Assembly: GCA_019843655.1 (NCBI GenBank)
Contig: JACDQD010000003.1
Location: 5,272,925-5,336,924 of the forward strand
Direction of reading: 5' to 3'
Length of the DNA stretch: 64,000 nucleotides
Source: Lethocerus indicus
Lineage: Eukaryota > Arthropoda > Insecta > Hemiptera > Belostomatidae
Positions 50,080 to 63,917 of this stretch are shown here, piece by piece (positions within the stretch are counted from its first letter, which is position 1; every line of letters starts with the position of its first letter). Made by a program: the position numbers and the translations under genes. The notes under the pieces were generated by a model. That model saw only the letters and a program-made list of their open reading frames with translations, was not told where the DNA came from and did not search any database.

Positions 50080-50122
50080 CTGAAATATATAAAAAACGCT
50101 TTATTAGTAAAATAACAAACAT
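50080..50122 (-). CDS. Cda5: Candidate signal-peptide exon of Cda5
   Basis: On the minus strand an ATG with A at -3 opens MFVILLIKRFLYIS plus one base. It ends at a perfect donor (CAG followed by GTAAGT) in phase 1, exactly the phase required by the chitin-binding exon at 21999. Joining would give ...YIS-GEVNGQKRR. The N-terminus is hydrophobic, as expected for secretion, but Lys-Arg in its middle and the lack of a clean cleavage site are atypical. The distance implies a 28-kb first intron. This is the best candidate seen, not a proven exon. Confidence 0.3.
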
Positions 50123-52204
50123 CTTGAGAATTTAAAGCGTACAATGCATGCTAAATTTTTAAATTAATGTAGGTGAAATTTTTATCCTTCGCTGATAATG
50201 AGCATACATGTTTGAATATATAATGTTGTTTAAGACGTTATATTTAACTATGTAATATATCACTGTGACATCAAAATTATGATCATAATATAAATATTTT
50301 GGTGATATATTATAATCGTAAATGATTTTGATCCAGAGGTAGTAAAATGATAGTCGTAAACAAATAATTTATATACTTTCCAATATAAAGATATATATCG
50401 TTTTTTATTATAGAACATAATTTACAAAAAAGTAGAATCGAGCCAGTTGCATTACAAGTATTATTGTACTCAAAATGGCAATAACATGACCATTTGAATT
50501 CTGATGTTATATTTGTAGCAAAATTCAATATGCTTTCATACGAGGAAGACGCTGAAAAGAGTCTTGGCATCTTGTAATACATGGCGGTCATTAATCACGT
50601 CGCTCGCCAGAACGACTGGGAAAGGTTCGAAGAATTACGGTACATTTTTCTTTGCAAATTGAAGGAAAAAAGTTAGGCAAGGAAGATCGGTGGTATCAGA
50701 AGACCCTGATGGACGCAACACGTATGCTATTGTCAACGTGTGATTGCTCGGTTTCGTAACTGCAATCCGTCAGGATAACGCACGAAATCCGGTCTTCAGT
50801 GTATTTCAGAGTTCTGCGCCATTATTATAATTTCACCTCGATAGAAATCGTCGTGATATTCCGATACTAAAAAAAGGAACTTAAATAGAAAAGAAAATTA
50901 AATGCAGATTGTACATGTCAGCGTGTTTTATAATTTTTGTTTGGATGTATTATTGAATCATTACAATAGCTCGATCTACCGAAGATGTAATAACCTCAAT
51001 AAAATATATAGGATGTCCTCTACTATATATGGAGAAGGAATTTCAGCTATCCTACTCACATACGCCGTGCCTACTTTCTTTTTCAGATGCAGATAATTTT
51101 TATAACCAAATTTGTTTATTACTTTCTATATAAGGGACAGAGAAGACATAACTTTACATTCTATATATTGATACATGAGTTTAATAGTTATAGATATTCG
51201 TACAGTTCAGCATGGAGATTAATACTAAACTTCCACTATCTACATGTTGATAACAAATGGATTCCCTTTTTGTAACAGAAAATTATGTGTGAGTCACATG
51301 AAAAGCTTATATTCAAAAGGACATTTTGTACGACTAAAAATACGAGCCAGTGAAGCGGCTATTAAAGAACTTTTTGTATAACCTTAGTTTTTGTTGAATG
51401 AAAGGCCAAAGGGGAGCCTAAATTTCCGAAATTACAGAGGGGAAATGAAACAGCCTTGAAGGCAGCGGTGACCGTCTCGAGGACAGGGTTAACGAGCCGC
51501 CATTGTGGGTCCCAAAATAAAATTAAAGCCGAAAATTATTATGAAAATAATTGTTCGGGAAACGCCGGGGACTGGTTTCGGTCGGGTCCACCCCCGGTAC
51601 TCGGCGCTTGCGAAACCCAATTTCGAATAGGGTTACGGGGCCCGAAACTAGTAGCCCGTTATGCAAATGGACGGGGCTTACGCAATTGTCTAAAAGCGAT
51701 TTAAAGGTGGCGGCAACGGACGTAATAATTGCGAAAATTCTGACCTGCACCATTGTAAATCCCAATCGAGATTCGGGTAATAAAATTAGCATTATCGCTT
51801 GGTTGTTTATATAAATAAAGAGTAAGTAAGGGGAAATCCTCTGGCATGGAATCTGTTTATCAACGTTCGACCCGTGCCCAGGTTATAGCCGGGGGGGGCT
51901 CCCATTATGCTGTCTGTTGTTAACAACAGGGCAGTGCGGGAAATTATCGCGCCTATTTATTTAATTGACGCTATCTGTTGACTCGCCTGAGGCAAATACA
52001 CAATAATTGTATCCGGTCTATTAATAGACAGCGAAACAGATTTAACTCCCAGCACCCGGATGTGATGGACAAATATCGGGCACTAACGGAGTTTTAACGT
52101 TTCTGTATAATAATTCCAGTTTATCGTACATTCTCATTTCGTAACACTCATTATTTTAGAATGAGAAATATAATTTTCATATAGTCTGAGCTGCATAATA
52201 TATA

Positions 52205-52280
52205 ATTAGCATTTTTATATAATGCTAATATAATTTAAATATTATAATTTAAATAATTGGCATTTTTATATAATTAGATG
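52205..52280. repeat. Duplicated AT-rich unit with inverted repeat
   Basis: ATTAGCATTTTTATATAAT at 52205 recurs imperfectly as ATTGGCATTTTTATATAAT at 52256. In the first copy ATTAGCAT pairs with ATGCTAAT at 52222-52229. This looks like a small local duplication. Confidence 0.8.
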
Positions 52281-53672
52281 AGTGTTTTTTTAATTATAGG
52301 ACAAGTTTGTGAGTAGATGAAAAATCATTGTACATATATAAATCTTTGTACATCTTTGTATTTTTATTGTAAGTTAAAAAGTATTTCAACATTAAATTGT
52401 CTGATTGGAAATTTATAATCAGTAGGATTAGGACAAAACAAAATATCCCTTAACATTAACTTTATTCCTTATAAAAAATGGGCGATTCTATAATGGAATA
52501 CCGCTGACGATAATGCCAGCCTTTTTTTTAATTGAACATACATTTGAGTTCTACGTTGAACAGTATAGAATGATAAAGTGGAATATAATGAGCCTGTAGA
52601 ATAATGGAACACGCATAATTTATCACGTCCGCAAGTTGTTTTCTACCACCGCTAAAGTAAGCTACGAGAGGCATGTGCCGATTTATCGCAAGACTGTAGA
52701 ATGAAAATCTATTGTTGTCGGACCCGCACCGATAAAATGTTGATTGGAAAAACCGAACACAATCGCGATAGGCAATTAATTTTTAATTGGCCGACGGAGA
52801 CTTAATTACATTATTCAAAATGTCAACGTGAATATTATTGATGGCTGAACCCGCCGGAGAAGAGAACGTAAAGGTCGAAGTGACCTTCAATAAATTGAAA
52901 GAATTTGGTATAAATTTGATGGATGTTAACGAGTGAAATTTTTTAAAAACGATTAAATGTCTTCATTTAATCCAAGTGTTCCCCATGGAGACAATTCAAA
53001 TTTAACCTTACAAGGAAACCTTGCTTGATTAGTCGGGTTATACAGAATGGGCACGATCTAACGTTAGCAATGCACTAACATTGATGATTACCACGGTCGA
53101 TGGCCTAAGGCTGAAACCGATCTTCTTACTGGCGAAATAAGATTGCACGGAGATTCCTGCATGAGCATATAAGCGTTTAAAGGATCGTTTCCATCACTCA
53201 TCCTTGTTTTTATACTTCAAGCACGATATACAGTCTTACAACCGTCCGTTATTGGTAATTGGTAAGGGTGAATCACCTAAGACCAATTAACATCAGGAAT
53301 TACCAAGTCACCACGAGCATCAACATCAATAAACGTATCTTGGGAGAAACATCTTATGCAACGAACCGACCTATAAATTATCTACGACATGATAGCGTTT
53401 TTTAAGCATTTTTATTAGATCACATAGTAGTGTCCAAATAAAGAGGTATTTAAACAACTTAAATAATGAATAGCTAATAACGATTAAAAATCAATTAGGT
53501 GCCGTTTCCTTAGGCTACCTAAAGGTCAGTGCAGTCTCTTTTGGACAGGGAATACGATTTATGTTCAACACTTTGATTATCCTTTAATATGCTAATTTGC
53601 AAATTAAACACGCCAAATATATGTTTTTTAAGTTTTTTCCCTGAGTGAAACTTAATGTCCTAGGATGTGTAA

Positions 53673-53683
53673 GGGGGGGGGGG
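53673..53683. repeat. Poly-G run (11)
   Basis: Eleven consecutive G on the plus strand in non-coding DNA. A second run of ten lies at 55702-55711. Runs of this length are error-prone in sequencing. Confidence 0.95.
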
Positions 53684-56600
53684 TGTGAAACTACATTAAT
53701 CTGTAGGGTCAATTAATAGCCAATCCCGACAGTTTAGATGAATGTATTCAATTTACGCAACTAGTCATTAAAGACCTCCAATTTCGTAATACATTATGTA
53801 GCGTGGAGGAATACCGTGGACAATTTAATAATCGGAGGAAGCGTTGTAATAATTTGAGTGACCTGAGGTCGAGCGGAGAATCGGAGAAACGCAGACCGCA
53901 CAACCGTTGAGAATTAACGCGGTGATTTCGGCATTTTAGAACAATCATTGCCGACCGATAGAAAGTGCATGTTTCGGCTGTGCGGTATTGCGCAAGCAGG
54001 TAAGAAATGGTATTTTAAAAAGCCGTCCAATCCCCATTCCAAATGCCGAACTTCCGCGGTCCCGCTCTACTATTCGCGTGTCACTTTAGTGGTACATGTC
54101 AAGGTCTATTTCCAGTTATTTATTTCCCAGTTTCGCTTCGAATGCAGGCGGCCGAGAGTACGCCTTTCGCTCATAATCGAGGAGGGATTGCGTCACAGGA
54201 AATGACCCGTTTTGTGAGGTCCCAAATCGAACTCTCTCATGTCTATGAAAACTTTGAGTTTCCATCTCGGGGATAGGGGATATTGTTCTCAACAACGTTA
54301 ACAATATTCTATTTAACCGTAAAGCATACCGAATGCATTATAAATGATCACCGCTAAGCTATGAAACAACAACCGCTACTACTATTATACTACTATTATT
54401 TCCCACCCGAATAATTACAATATGTCTCGAAGAGCCGCTCGAGCGTTACTGCCAAAGTGATGGAGGATTTGCATTTCCCAACCAGGGCCGGCGTTACCAA
54501 ACGAGTTGGCAAGTAGAACGGCGCGGAACGTTTCACAATATCGTAGGGGGGAAAACATAATATTCTGACAACCACAAAATATCAGTTTCCCACCGTATTA
54601 GAAAATGCCACTCGACAATGAGTATATCTGACAACCGGTTGAGTAGCTAATCGAAAATATTTCAATTCATACTACTTAATGTATACGTTAGCAGCAATGG
54701 GCGAAAATTTTCCTACTAATTTTCACTCCACTCATATCAAAAATCAGTTCAGGATGCTCTGTGCTAAATTTATAACCTCCGATCTATGGTATTTGTTATT
54801 CTTCTCAAAAATTCGAGCCATTCAGCTAGAGTACCACAAAACCGAATATGATAGCGAGCGGATTTGATTACTATACATAAAATATGCCAGAAAAAGTGAC
54901 GAAAAACCATTAAAAAAATGTTAGGGCTCATTAGACTGGAATCTAATGCAGTCGACCTTGTTACTGACGGGCTAGTTTTTGTAAGATCGCACATTTTGCG
55001 GTATCGATGTGTAACTGAACCCCCTATCGCTGGTACACACAAGAAACAGAAGGTCAACACGTTCAGGCCGCATGTTATACATCCAAAAACCTCTCTTATT
55101 ATTTTTCCACGTAGTAATAAAACTTAGTATCTTGCGTAATACCGTCTTGTATAACGTTTCAGAAAGATAAAATGACGTTAAATTGCAATTACACCCTGTT
55201 TTAAATAAAGTGTTGATCGTAATTGTGGTTGAGCACATATGGTTGATGACCCTCGCAATCACTTATACGCACGCATCATTTATATTTAATCCATTGCGTC
55301 CTCAATTACAGGGGTTATTAAGCAACGACCATTATGTACCATCTCCTCAAGAAACCATATTAGTTCTAGAGTGGGGCATAGTCCCACTTATAGTTTTCAT
55401 TGTTGGATCACGTTCTTTAGGTTGAGTGTCGCTGACTCGCATTGACTTAAAAACTGACGTCGTGGAATTCAGAAATCTTCATTTCTTTCAAGATAACTGT
55501 GGGAATTGGCAAATGAGTTAATGGAGTGCGTAATTCGCAGAGGGACGGCGTGAGGTCGGAGCGACACGCGAGCAAACGGGCGGGACGTTAGAAAGTGGAT
55601 TTAATTTATTGGCGGATCGTTCAGGAGGACCGAATTAATTTCGAATTTACTTTCGTCCGTTCGACTTATCGTCCCTACGCCGTCCGATCGTGAATCCACG
55701 AGGGGGGGGGGAGTAGCAAGACCCCATTGCATATTCAGCACAATTTCGAACCATCCCGGATAATTGGTGAAAGTCGCATCCGAATGTTCGCAAAATCCGA
55801 GCGGTGCGGAACGTTCCAAAAAGAAACTTGGGAGGGAAGTTCGAATTATCATCGGGAGACTGTTCGTGTCTCGAAAATAACTTCGCGGACGGTTTCGAAT
55901 CACGAAACGCTGTTACGAAATGTGCTTGAACTTCAATTCGTATCACTGCGCCGAGAGTGAAGTCGGAATAACGAAATATGCTAGAAAAGTCTGTAGATTG
56001 TCGATGAAAATATTTCATTCGGGAAAACTACACAAGACACTTACAGACTGTATAGACAATTATTTAGATCAAATGCCTACATAAAAAGGGTGAAAAAGTG
56101 TTAATGAAATATTCTATTGGAACGTACCGCATAATCGTTATAGCTATATAAACACACACAACAAAAATGGGAATAATATATTTCCTCTCAAATAGGGATG
56201 ATTTACAGCCTCATATCCTACAGTGCGGTATCCCGTAGGGGATGGAATTTTGTTGACATTCATAATGGGATAAATAATATAATAACGGTTCTTGGAAGAG
56301 TTGATGTCCAGAAAATGGGCATTGCACAACCGAGATGAAGATAGCGGCGCGAGTAAGCCTCGACAGCATTAACCCTCCACTTCCCTCCAACGGTGAAGAA
56401 TGTCCGTTTGCCATTTGTCGCCAACCTGTTGCCCAATAATTAAAGGCATATTCAGAAATCCATCAGGCCGACGTCGAAGCCACAATTCATTTGGTTTTCC
56501 CCTCGACTTGCAGCGAATCATGACGGAATTCGCTCTAGAGGAAAGCCAATGGACAATAATAGATCATACCACACTTAGCGCTACTTGCGACTCGTGACAT

Positions 56601-59600
56601 TCCTAACACGCGGCTACAAATGATGTGGCTTGGAGACCTTCGCATTATAAAACAGATAAAAAGAATATATTTCTTTTTTAATTCATCTTGTCTTCCTCTG
56701 TACTGTGCATTAATTTAGTTTATTGTTCCAATGAACAATGTAGCGGTCAGGAATAGGAAAGTTCCAGACAATTCTGATAGCGTGAATTATTTCCCGGCCG
56801 AGTCACTTGCCCGTGTTGCCGTGCACGTGCTTCATCTAACTGTTGCCCGTTAAATCTATCGGAAAATTATCTTGGTCAGAGAAACTTGCATACATTTACA
56901 TTTATTGTTTTAGTTCAAGTCCGAGATTGATTGATCGGATGCCAGAAGCGTCATTCGAAAAAAATAAAAAAACGTAACACGACATGAATGGCAAAAATGA
57001 AAAACTAAATTTACTTAAATCGAATTTCAGGAGGGTAAAAGGTTAATGTATATTTTCCGAAGAAAATACAAATGAATGGTAAACTGGGAAATACGTACCC
57101 AATTTGTTGCCAGCGTTCATACCTAACTAAATTTAAAAAATCTTATATAAATTAATATATTTTCATGTTTTTGCAATTATATAACATCGATAATTAAATT
57201 ATTTATGCGCTTATATTGGTGTTTGTCAAAATTTGTTGTTCAAAAGAGTTGTCTAACATAGCCAATCCAACATTTTATTTCCCTCTACCCTGTGGAAACA
57301 AAATTATATCAAAAGTAATTTGAAGAGTCATTCATCAATGAAACTCTACAACCCTTGTGTAACGGGAAAAACATAGTCCATGATCGAGGCGGAAGTGTTA
57401 AGTGGCCCCCTATCGCCCAAGTTTATAAATACATTTCGTATTAGCATAAACGCCAGCTAGGCCGTGTCTGTTGCCCTTACGCAGTGACTCGGTTGGAAGG
57501 ATAGAGACGCAAATTATGAACAAATTAAAAAGAAACCAGTTTATCTATCGATGACTTTCCAATGAGTTACGGTAGACTCGGGTTACGTAAACGGCGTCCG
57601 AGCCCCGGACGTTCGTCGGCCCGTTGGTTCAATTCCGCTCGGCAAATGTCGACTGCGCTGCAAACACGATTTTTCAACCCCTCCAGTATTTCCATTACAT
57701 TTTATACACCCCACGAACCGTTTAAGGCATTTCTGGACGCCGCAATGTAGAGTGTACGGGGGAATGAAAGGTTAGATCTGTCGGATGAAACGGTTAAAGG
57801 GCATTTTCTTTTAGTGGCCAAAAGAAATTACAGCAACTTCATACTGAATTCGTGTGATGTGTTCGCCAACTGATGTTTAACGATCGCTTGAACGGGTATT
57901 CTGTCACGAATAGTCCATAATCTGGCAAAGTCAAACATTTTAATAAGTGTCTTATGAGCACATTGTTCACAATGGTGATCGTAAGTTTACAAATTATGGG
58001 TCAGGACACATTAAGGAAATTAAGAGTAAACGCCGTTCTCGTGGCGTTATTAACAAATGGACAACCCCTGTAAGGAAACTCGGAATCATACGAAAATGGT
58101 ATAACTGCCGTATTGCGATTCGACGATGGCCGAAAACAATTAGGCGCTTTCCCCCCCGAGTTGTTTCGCGTTGTCGCCCGTACAAAAGTTTTGTAATATT
58201 ATTCAGAAACCGAAATCTGGGGCGAGACCGCAGTCGAGGATTGTCGAAGGCATAATTTCACCTGGAAAAGGACCGCCGGTTGCGGTCATGCCTGTCCTTT
58301 TACCGGATCGTTATAGGAAAATAATGAAATAAACCGAAAAAAAGGACAAGAATTAGTTCGAGTGGCTCGCGTCCAGGATCAAATTGCAGCCCGGTGTTTT
58401 CTGTATTAACTTTGTTTCCCAAAAGCCGTGCTCGATCGCTAAGACAGTTATAAGATATATTTAAAACATGAAATAATACTATTCCGTTGTGCCAGTCATT
58501 AAACTCGCCGGAGACTAAGGCCTACTCGCCGGCCGGAGAGAAAGCAACAAACTTATATTGCATCGCCCGCTTAGGACGTGTGTTTTTTTTTCTTTTTTGT
58601 TATTCGATTGGGGCACAGTTCTGGACTGATAAAGAAAAACGGGCGAACCCAGTTTTAAAGCGTACCGTTCACTTTTGTACCACGTGATACAAAGCCGGGT
58701 CTCGCTCCCGACCTGTTGCGTAAATTAATGCCCCCATTAAAATATGCACAAGGCGCTGAAAAATCGATAACCGGGAGAAATAGTTGCGATTTAGTGGCTA
58801 GAATTCGGTTCACATCCTGACTTCTAGGGAAGTATATTTGGTTCAATTTTTGGCTGAAAACTTTTAGTAAAATAATAAAATATTTCTCTTTATTAATTTT
58901 TTAGTTTTAATAAACAGTTGTTTCATTAACCATTAAAATCCGGCCAGGGGTCTTAGCGTGGCTTCTTATATTCGTAATAAACACAAAGGAATGAAACTCG
59001 GAACACTTTCATTAGCAATAAACTGAAGCTTTATAGCGGCAACAATAGGGATGCAATTAACTTGTAAACCTGAGTGCAATTATTATCGCGACTGTAAAAC
59101 TAAACCTCCTTGATTTTTCGAGCGCCTCGAAAGTTGTGGTACCGGTTGACGTGAGAGGAGGAGTAAAAACAGTTCGAAAATGTGATTCACCAGATGTTCA
59201 ACTAGGAAGCGGAAGATCTAATTGTCGGTCCGGTTGGACCGGTGTCATTACTTTGGGGTTAATACTTTTTTCGTTAGGGTCATTACAGAATTATATTTGT
59301 TTTTTCTCACCTCCATTTACTTTCATGAGTGTGGGGGATTACGTAATATGGATATACTTATTTCTAAAACTACGATATTTCATTTTTGGAGGATTTTTGA
59401 TTCCTTATTCTCTATTAATTCGTTCATGGATTAGTTTGATTGGAATGTACTAAGTATGTTATTTACAATAATTATTTATAAAATAATATATATTTATAAC
59501 GTTTTCAATGTTTTTTGTTGTTGCTGATTACGAACTGGCCGCAGGTATGTTAGAAATTCAGTAAACCCTATCATATAATTCTAATATAATTTCTAAACAT

Positions 59601-62600
59601 GTTTCCACCTGCATTTCCGAATGTAAATATTATACCGTTAAAAATCACATAACACGACAGAATAATTTTAATATTGTACGACTTAAATCCTTGTTCCTAA
59701 AATATTTTTCTGTTACCATAATTGTTAGTTACTAATAAAATAAATTGCTTTTTTTGTCTGTTGTGTACCTATATCGAAATGGTAGTGGTATTGAAGGAGG
59801 GGGAGGTCATAGGACGGGGGTAGTAGGTAAGCTGAAATGGCATGCTCGTGGCCAGGGAGAAGAAGGTTGCGACACCGAGCTAGGCACCTCACGAGCCAGT
59901 TACCCCGACACGATACCTGCATTCTGATTCAGCCAACCGACCGTTAAGATCCGCCCCGGAGGTCGCGACCCGTGCCTCAAAACCTGAAATTCATTTCCGC
60001 CTTCGTTTTCTTGCAGTACAGTTTCTTAGACCCAATTAAGTAATCGGCTAACACACTAGCTCCAGGGGGGAATGTTTGGCCCTGTTTATTATAAGATGAT
60101 TTTGCCAAGGTATACAGATCAACAGAGGAGGGAGATGCTAGAACATGAGGATTAAGGAATTAATAATACACAAAAATGTATTTGTTTCTGAGGTCAAACA
60201 TTTTCTATTATATGCCAATTTGGTCTGGACGAGATTCTTAGGGACCTTTTATGACTAATAGTGCCGGAATACTACAATATTAGTACAACGCGACATTTAT
60301 TAAATTCGGTGTCGCGTTCCCTAGACTTTAGGATAGAGGAGTGGTGCAACATCTGTTATTTATCCTTCTATTCCAATGAGTTCGAGCTAAGTTGTTGAGC
60401 GCGGACAAACATACCGGAAATCATGTCCTTACAGTTACAATTTTTTTTTACCTTATATAACAAGATAGGTGAAATAGAATAATTATTGATATTATTTAGA
60501 CACGGAGGCAGTTTGAGCCGACAATGAGGAGGTGTAGATCGGGGAACGGTCCAAGGCAGTCCGGTTTTTTTAGCGGCACAGAATATACTTTCCTTTTTCT
60601 TACAAATTGATAGTCGCGGTCAGAAATTCTGGAGCGGGCATTCTTTCAAACATTCTGAATATTTGCCGGTTGTTATACCAGCGATCTCTCAATTTTCGGG
60701 AGACCATACCATACGCGAAACCTTACTGTCCGTTTATAATGCGCAGTTGCAGCTTACGATAAAACCTGGGAGGTTCCGCTTTAAAAGACTGACAGCTGTT
60801 CCTTCAATGAACATTTTAAGTCTATTGCAAAAGTGCGCCGTTTATCTCGATCACCACCCACGGCTGCCCGGATGATTAAATGACCGTTCCTTTCGACGCC
60901 CTCATTGCACCGTTTGACACTACATTGACTCTTGCCAATAAATCAATGCCGATAACATTTTTCTGCACGGCGCCGCATTTCTTCATCCCCCAAGAGAGTT
61001 TCGAAATATACTGTCTGTGTGGTCTGCCATTCGACGATGTCCCCTATACTTCTGGGAACCAGACACCTGTGTGGATCATAAATATTTTCAGTCATAAAAC
61101 TCGTGGGACCTCCGACAACGTTACGAAAGGGAATAGTCATTACATACGAAATGCTAATGAATTTAAACGCATTCCGCCTTGGAGCCTTTATACATTGAAT
61201 GCTTCGAATTTTTGGGCACCCCCAGTGGCTCTTAGGCGTCAAAGGCAGGAATAAAATAATGGTTTTATAACCGTTTTGTGTGGAAGAATTACGGCACAGA
61301 AAAAATGTATACAGAAAAAAAGGATTTCGGAGGGAAACACATAAATGTATACAGTATTCAACGAGAGGAATAAAGCAACGTTGGTTGTTGATATACCTAT
61401 CGGCTCATTAATTACTAACTATTGTGCATTGTGGCTAATGATTTAGGTGTAATGACACGAACAAACGATGTAATGACTGCATTCTTATTGTTAACTAACA
61501 AAAGTTTGTTGGAAGGAGAAAAAACGGTATAATGAGAGCCGTAGCTGGGCGCACAAATGACAGCGGAGGACCGACAACTGGAGTGGCAACTCTTGAGGCC
61601 GTTTCGCAACTACAAGAGAAAGAGGTCTTATGACGAAATCGACACGAATTAGATCACGCTGACACCTTCCTACCTCCCAGATCCCACCTCATAATTGTTT
61701 TCACGGCGACAAATAAAGAGTTCATTCCTCATTATGATGTCACTCCTTTACCCAATTATCCAAATTTTCTGGATCCAGATTCTGACGACAATCGCTAAGA
61801 TTTTAAGATATATGGAGGTTTAAAAACAAACTGAGGGTATATGAGAATCAACTAAATATATACGTTAAGAAAGTTAATTTAAATGGAGATGCACGATGCG
61901 ACAAATATTACACCTTTGTAAAATAAAGTATTTTCATGTTTTCGGGAATCATAAGAATTTATATTAAAGTTTAACTGGGCATTATGCAGTGTTTTACATA
62001 AAAATGCTGCGAGACAATTGAAAGAGTGAAATTGAGTACTGCATAGGAAGAAAGCAGACAGAACGGAACACATCCGGCGTAAACAGAGATCTGACAATTC
62101 AAGGACGATGAATAAGTGCGTATACAAAAGAATGGTTGAAACAATCGAGGAAATGCAACAATTAATTGAATTAATAAACCATATACTAGAGGCGTTAAAA
62201 GAATAGAAGTTTGTCATTAGTTGGGAGGATAATGAAGGAAGAGAAATTATTTCATTCGAAGCAACATATGTCCTGTCGTGGTTTTCAATCTCTCTTTCGT
62301 TGTTTTTCATATAATGAAGGTAAGAATATAAAACATTTATTAAACAAAAATAAATTGCAAAAGATTAGTGTTTCCGGGTTTCAATTTATAGCGGGCTTCC
62401 CATTTAGTAAAGGACTTCCTGAAGGAAGTAATCTCGAAGGCCGTGAACACAAATATGGAGCGGAAGCCCAATTTTATTTTAATATTTCCCGAATGTCAAG
62501 CGACGCCAATTACTTAACTCTTGATCAATGAACAGATGAAAGGTTGTTTTCTCGACCTTCTGTCTCTTCTTGCTGGGTTGGTCTTTGACAAATAGCAGAC

Positions 62601-63430
62601 CCGCGAAAGGAGACAGAAACTATGGAATTCCAAACAGTAGCAGACCACATAACAGGTTTTTAAAAATAATTGTACCTTGTTACAACCCTTCTGTCCGTAA
62701 TTATGATGTGAAAATGTATACACAGTATTAGTATAACATAGTTTTGCAATATGAGTGTCTACGTGAATTGCAACAAATAATAAATACATTTCAAGTTAAT
62801 TGACGACAAAAATTGCATTATAGTCCTTATGCAACTCAGTATTTAGGACGCCGAATCGGCCAGGCAAGGTCCCCATTAAAACCTATGTCCTCTTTCGGCG
62901 AATTTTTCCAATACTGGTTTTTCTCGTACAAGGCCGACGTGGTGGTTGTGGGCTAGCGGGGACAGCGGTACTGCTAAATGTCAAACAGCAAGGGTCGCTG
63001 TGTTTCCGAGCAGGTGATGGCCGAGGGAGATATACGACCACCCACCCACTCGTGGTATTTACGATTCGGCTAATCAACAAGCTACATATATGCAAAGCGC
63101 CACTATAAATGTAGGCGCCAGCCTTTACCGTCAAGCGTCGCCAATTTAAAAGCAAATCTTTATAGCGTAGAAGTTCAAATTGTGGCATAAATATACAAAA
63201 TACAAAATCAATATATTTAAAACAGAGTGAATGAATATTAAACAATACCAGGCGACAGATTTTGAAAAATTATTAAAACAAAGCCCAGATGAAGTTGGTG
63301 TGTTTGTTGAAGCGCTAAATTAATATGAAACATATTCCCACGAAACGTAAAACGAAATGATTAAAAACAATATAGGATATTAAATATCGTAAAGAAATTG
63401 AACGCGGAAAAGTTCGAAATAAGAAGTTGT

Positions 63431-63450
63431 TCACCTTAATGTTAAGGTGA
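63431..63450. repeat. Inverted repeat TCACCTTAA-TG-TTAAGGTGA
   Basis: A perfect 9-bp inverted repeat with a two-base centre, as in a dimeric protein-binding site. Its arms contain an E-box-like CACCTT half. It lies about 470 bases before a possible start codon at 63918. Confidence 0.9.
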
Positions 63451-63917
63451 TCAAGTGATGAAATGAAAGTTTTAGGGGGTGTAGCGACCTCGGACGTTTC
63501 GACTTTTGCTCCGAGTTCGACCCTCGCGGGCGTGTTAAGGCCAAGGTGGTCCTCGCCTCTCGCTCCACCCTAATTACGCCATTTTCTGTCTAAACTAGAC
63601 CGTTCCTCGGTCAAAACCGGAGCCTTGATAGTTCAAAATGCCGGCCCGATAAAGTCGATTTAAACTGTTGCGAAACTCGGCTCTCGACAAAAGAAAAAAA
63701 AATGTTATTCCAACTAGACCGTGACATTTGCCGGGCGTACATTTTTTTTCTTAAATTTTAGTTCCACTCCGGTTGTCGTATCAAACCGTTAGAAAGTAAG
63801 CGAGGAGGCTCAGCGTGTGCCGGAATATACAGCGAGTGGGGGAGGGGCCGCACTTCATCCAGCTACTTTAGATAAGCGGACAGAAGTAGCACGATTCAAT
63901 AGTCTGCAATAGCAACA

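Larger units (their letters stand above)
50123..63917. other. Non-coding stretch upstream of the candidate Cda5 first exon
   Basis: About 13.8 kb with no supportable exon. It is CpG-rich in most parts, with AT-rich islands near 50.2-50.5 and 52.1-52.4 kb. The longest open frames (60880-61254, 62211-62531 and 61879-62310) show no domain or splice context. It may contain the Cda5 promoter. Short repeats are listed separately. Confidence 0.5.

Noticed and set aside
49520..50080. Possible retroelement-derived sequence
   Set aside because: Fragments read like degraded protein in places, but every frame is broken and no reverse transcriptase, protease or integrase motif is visible.
55183..55425. 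80-codon plus-strand frame with a hydrophobic C-terminus
   Set aside because: No recognisable family or splice sites, and a length expected by chance in this region.
57600..57660. tRNA-like B-box (GGTTCAATTCC)
   Set aside because: No matching A-box, anticodon stem or acceptor stem could be drawn around it.
60880..61254. Longest plus-strand open frame in the right part (124 codons)
   Set aside because: No domain, no signal peptide and no similarity; an overlapping minus-strand frame of 99 codons is equally open, so it is uninformative.
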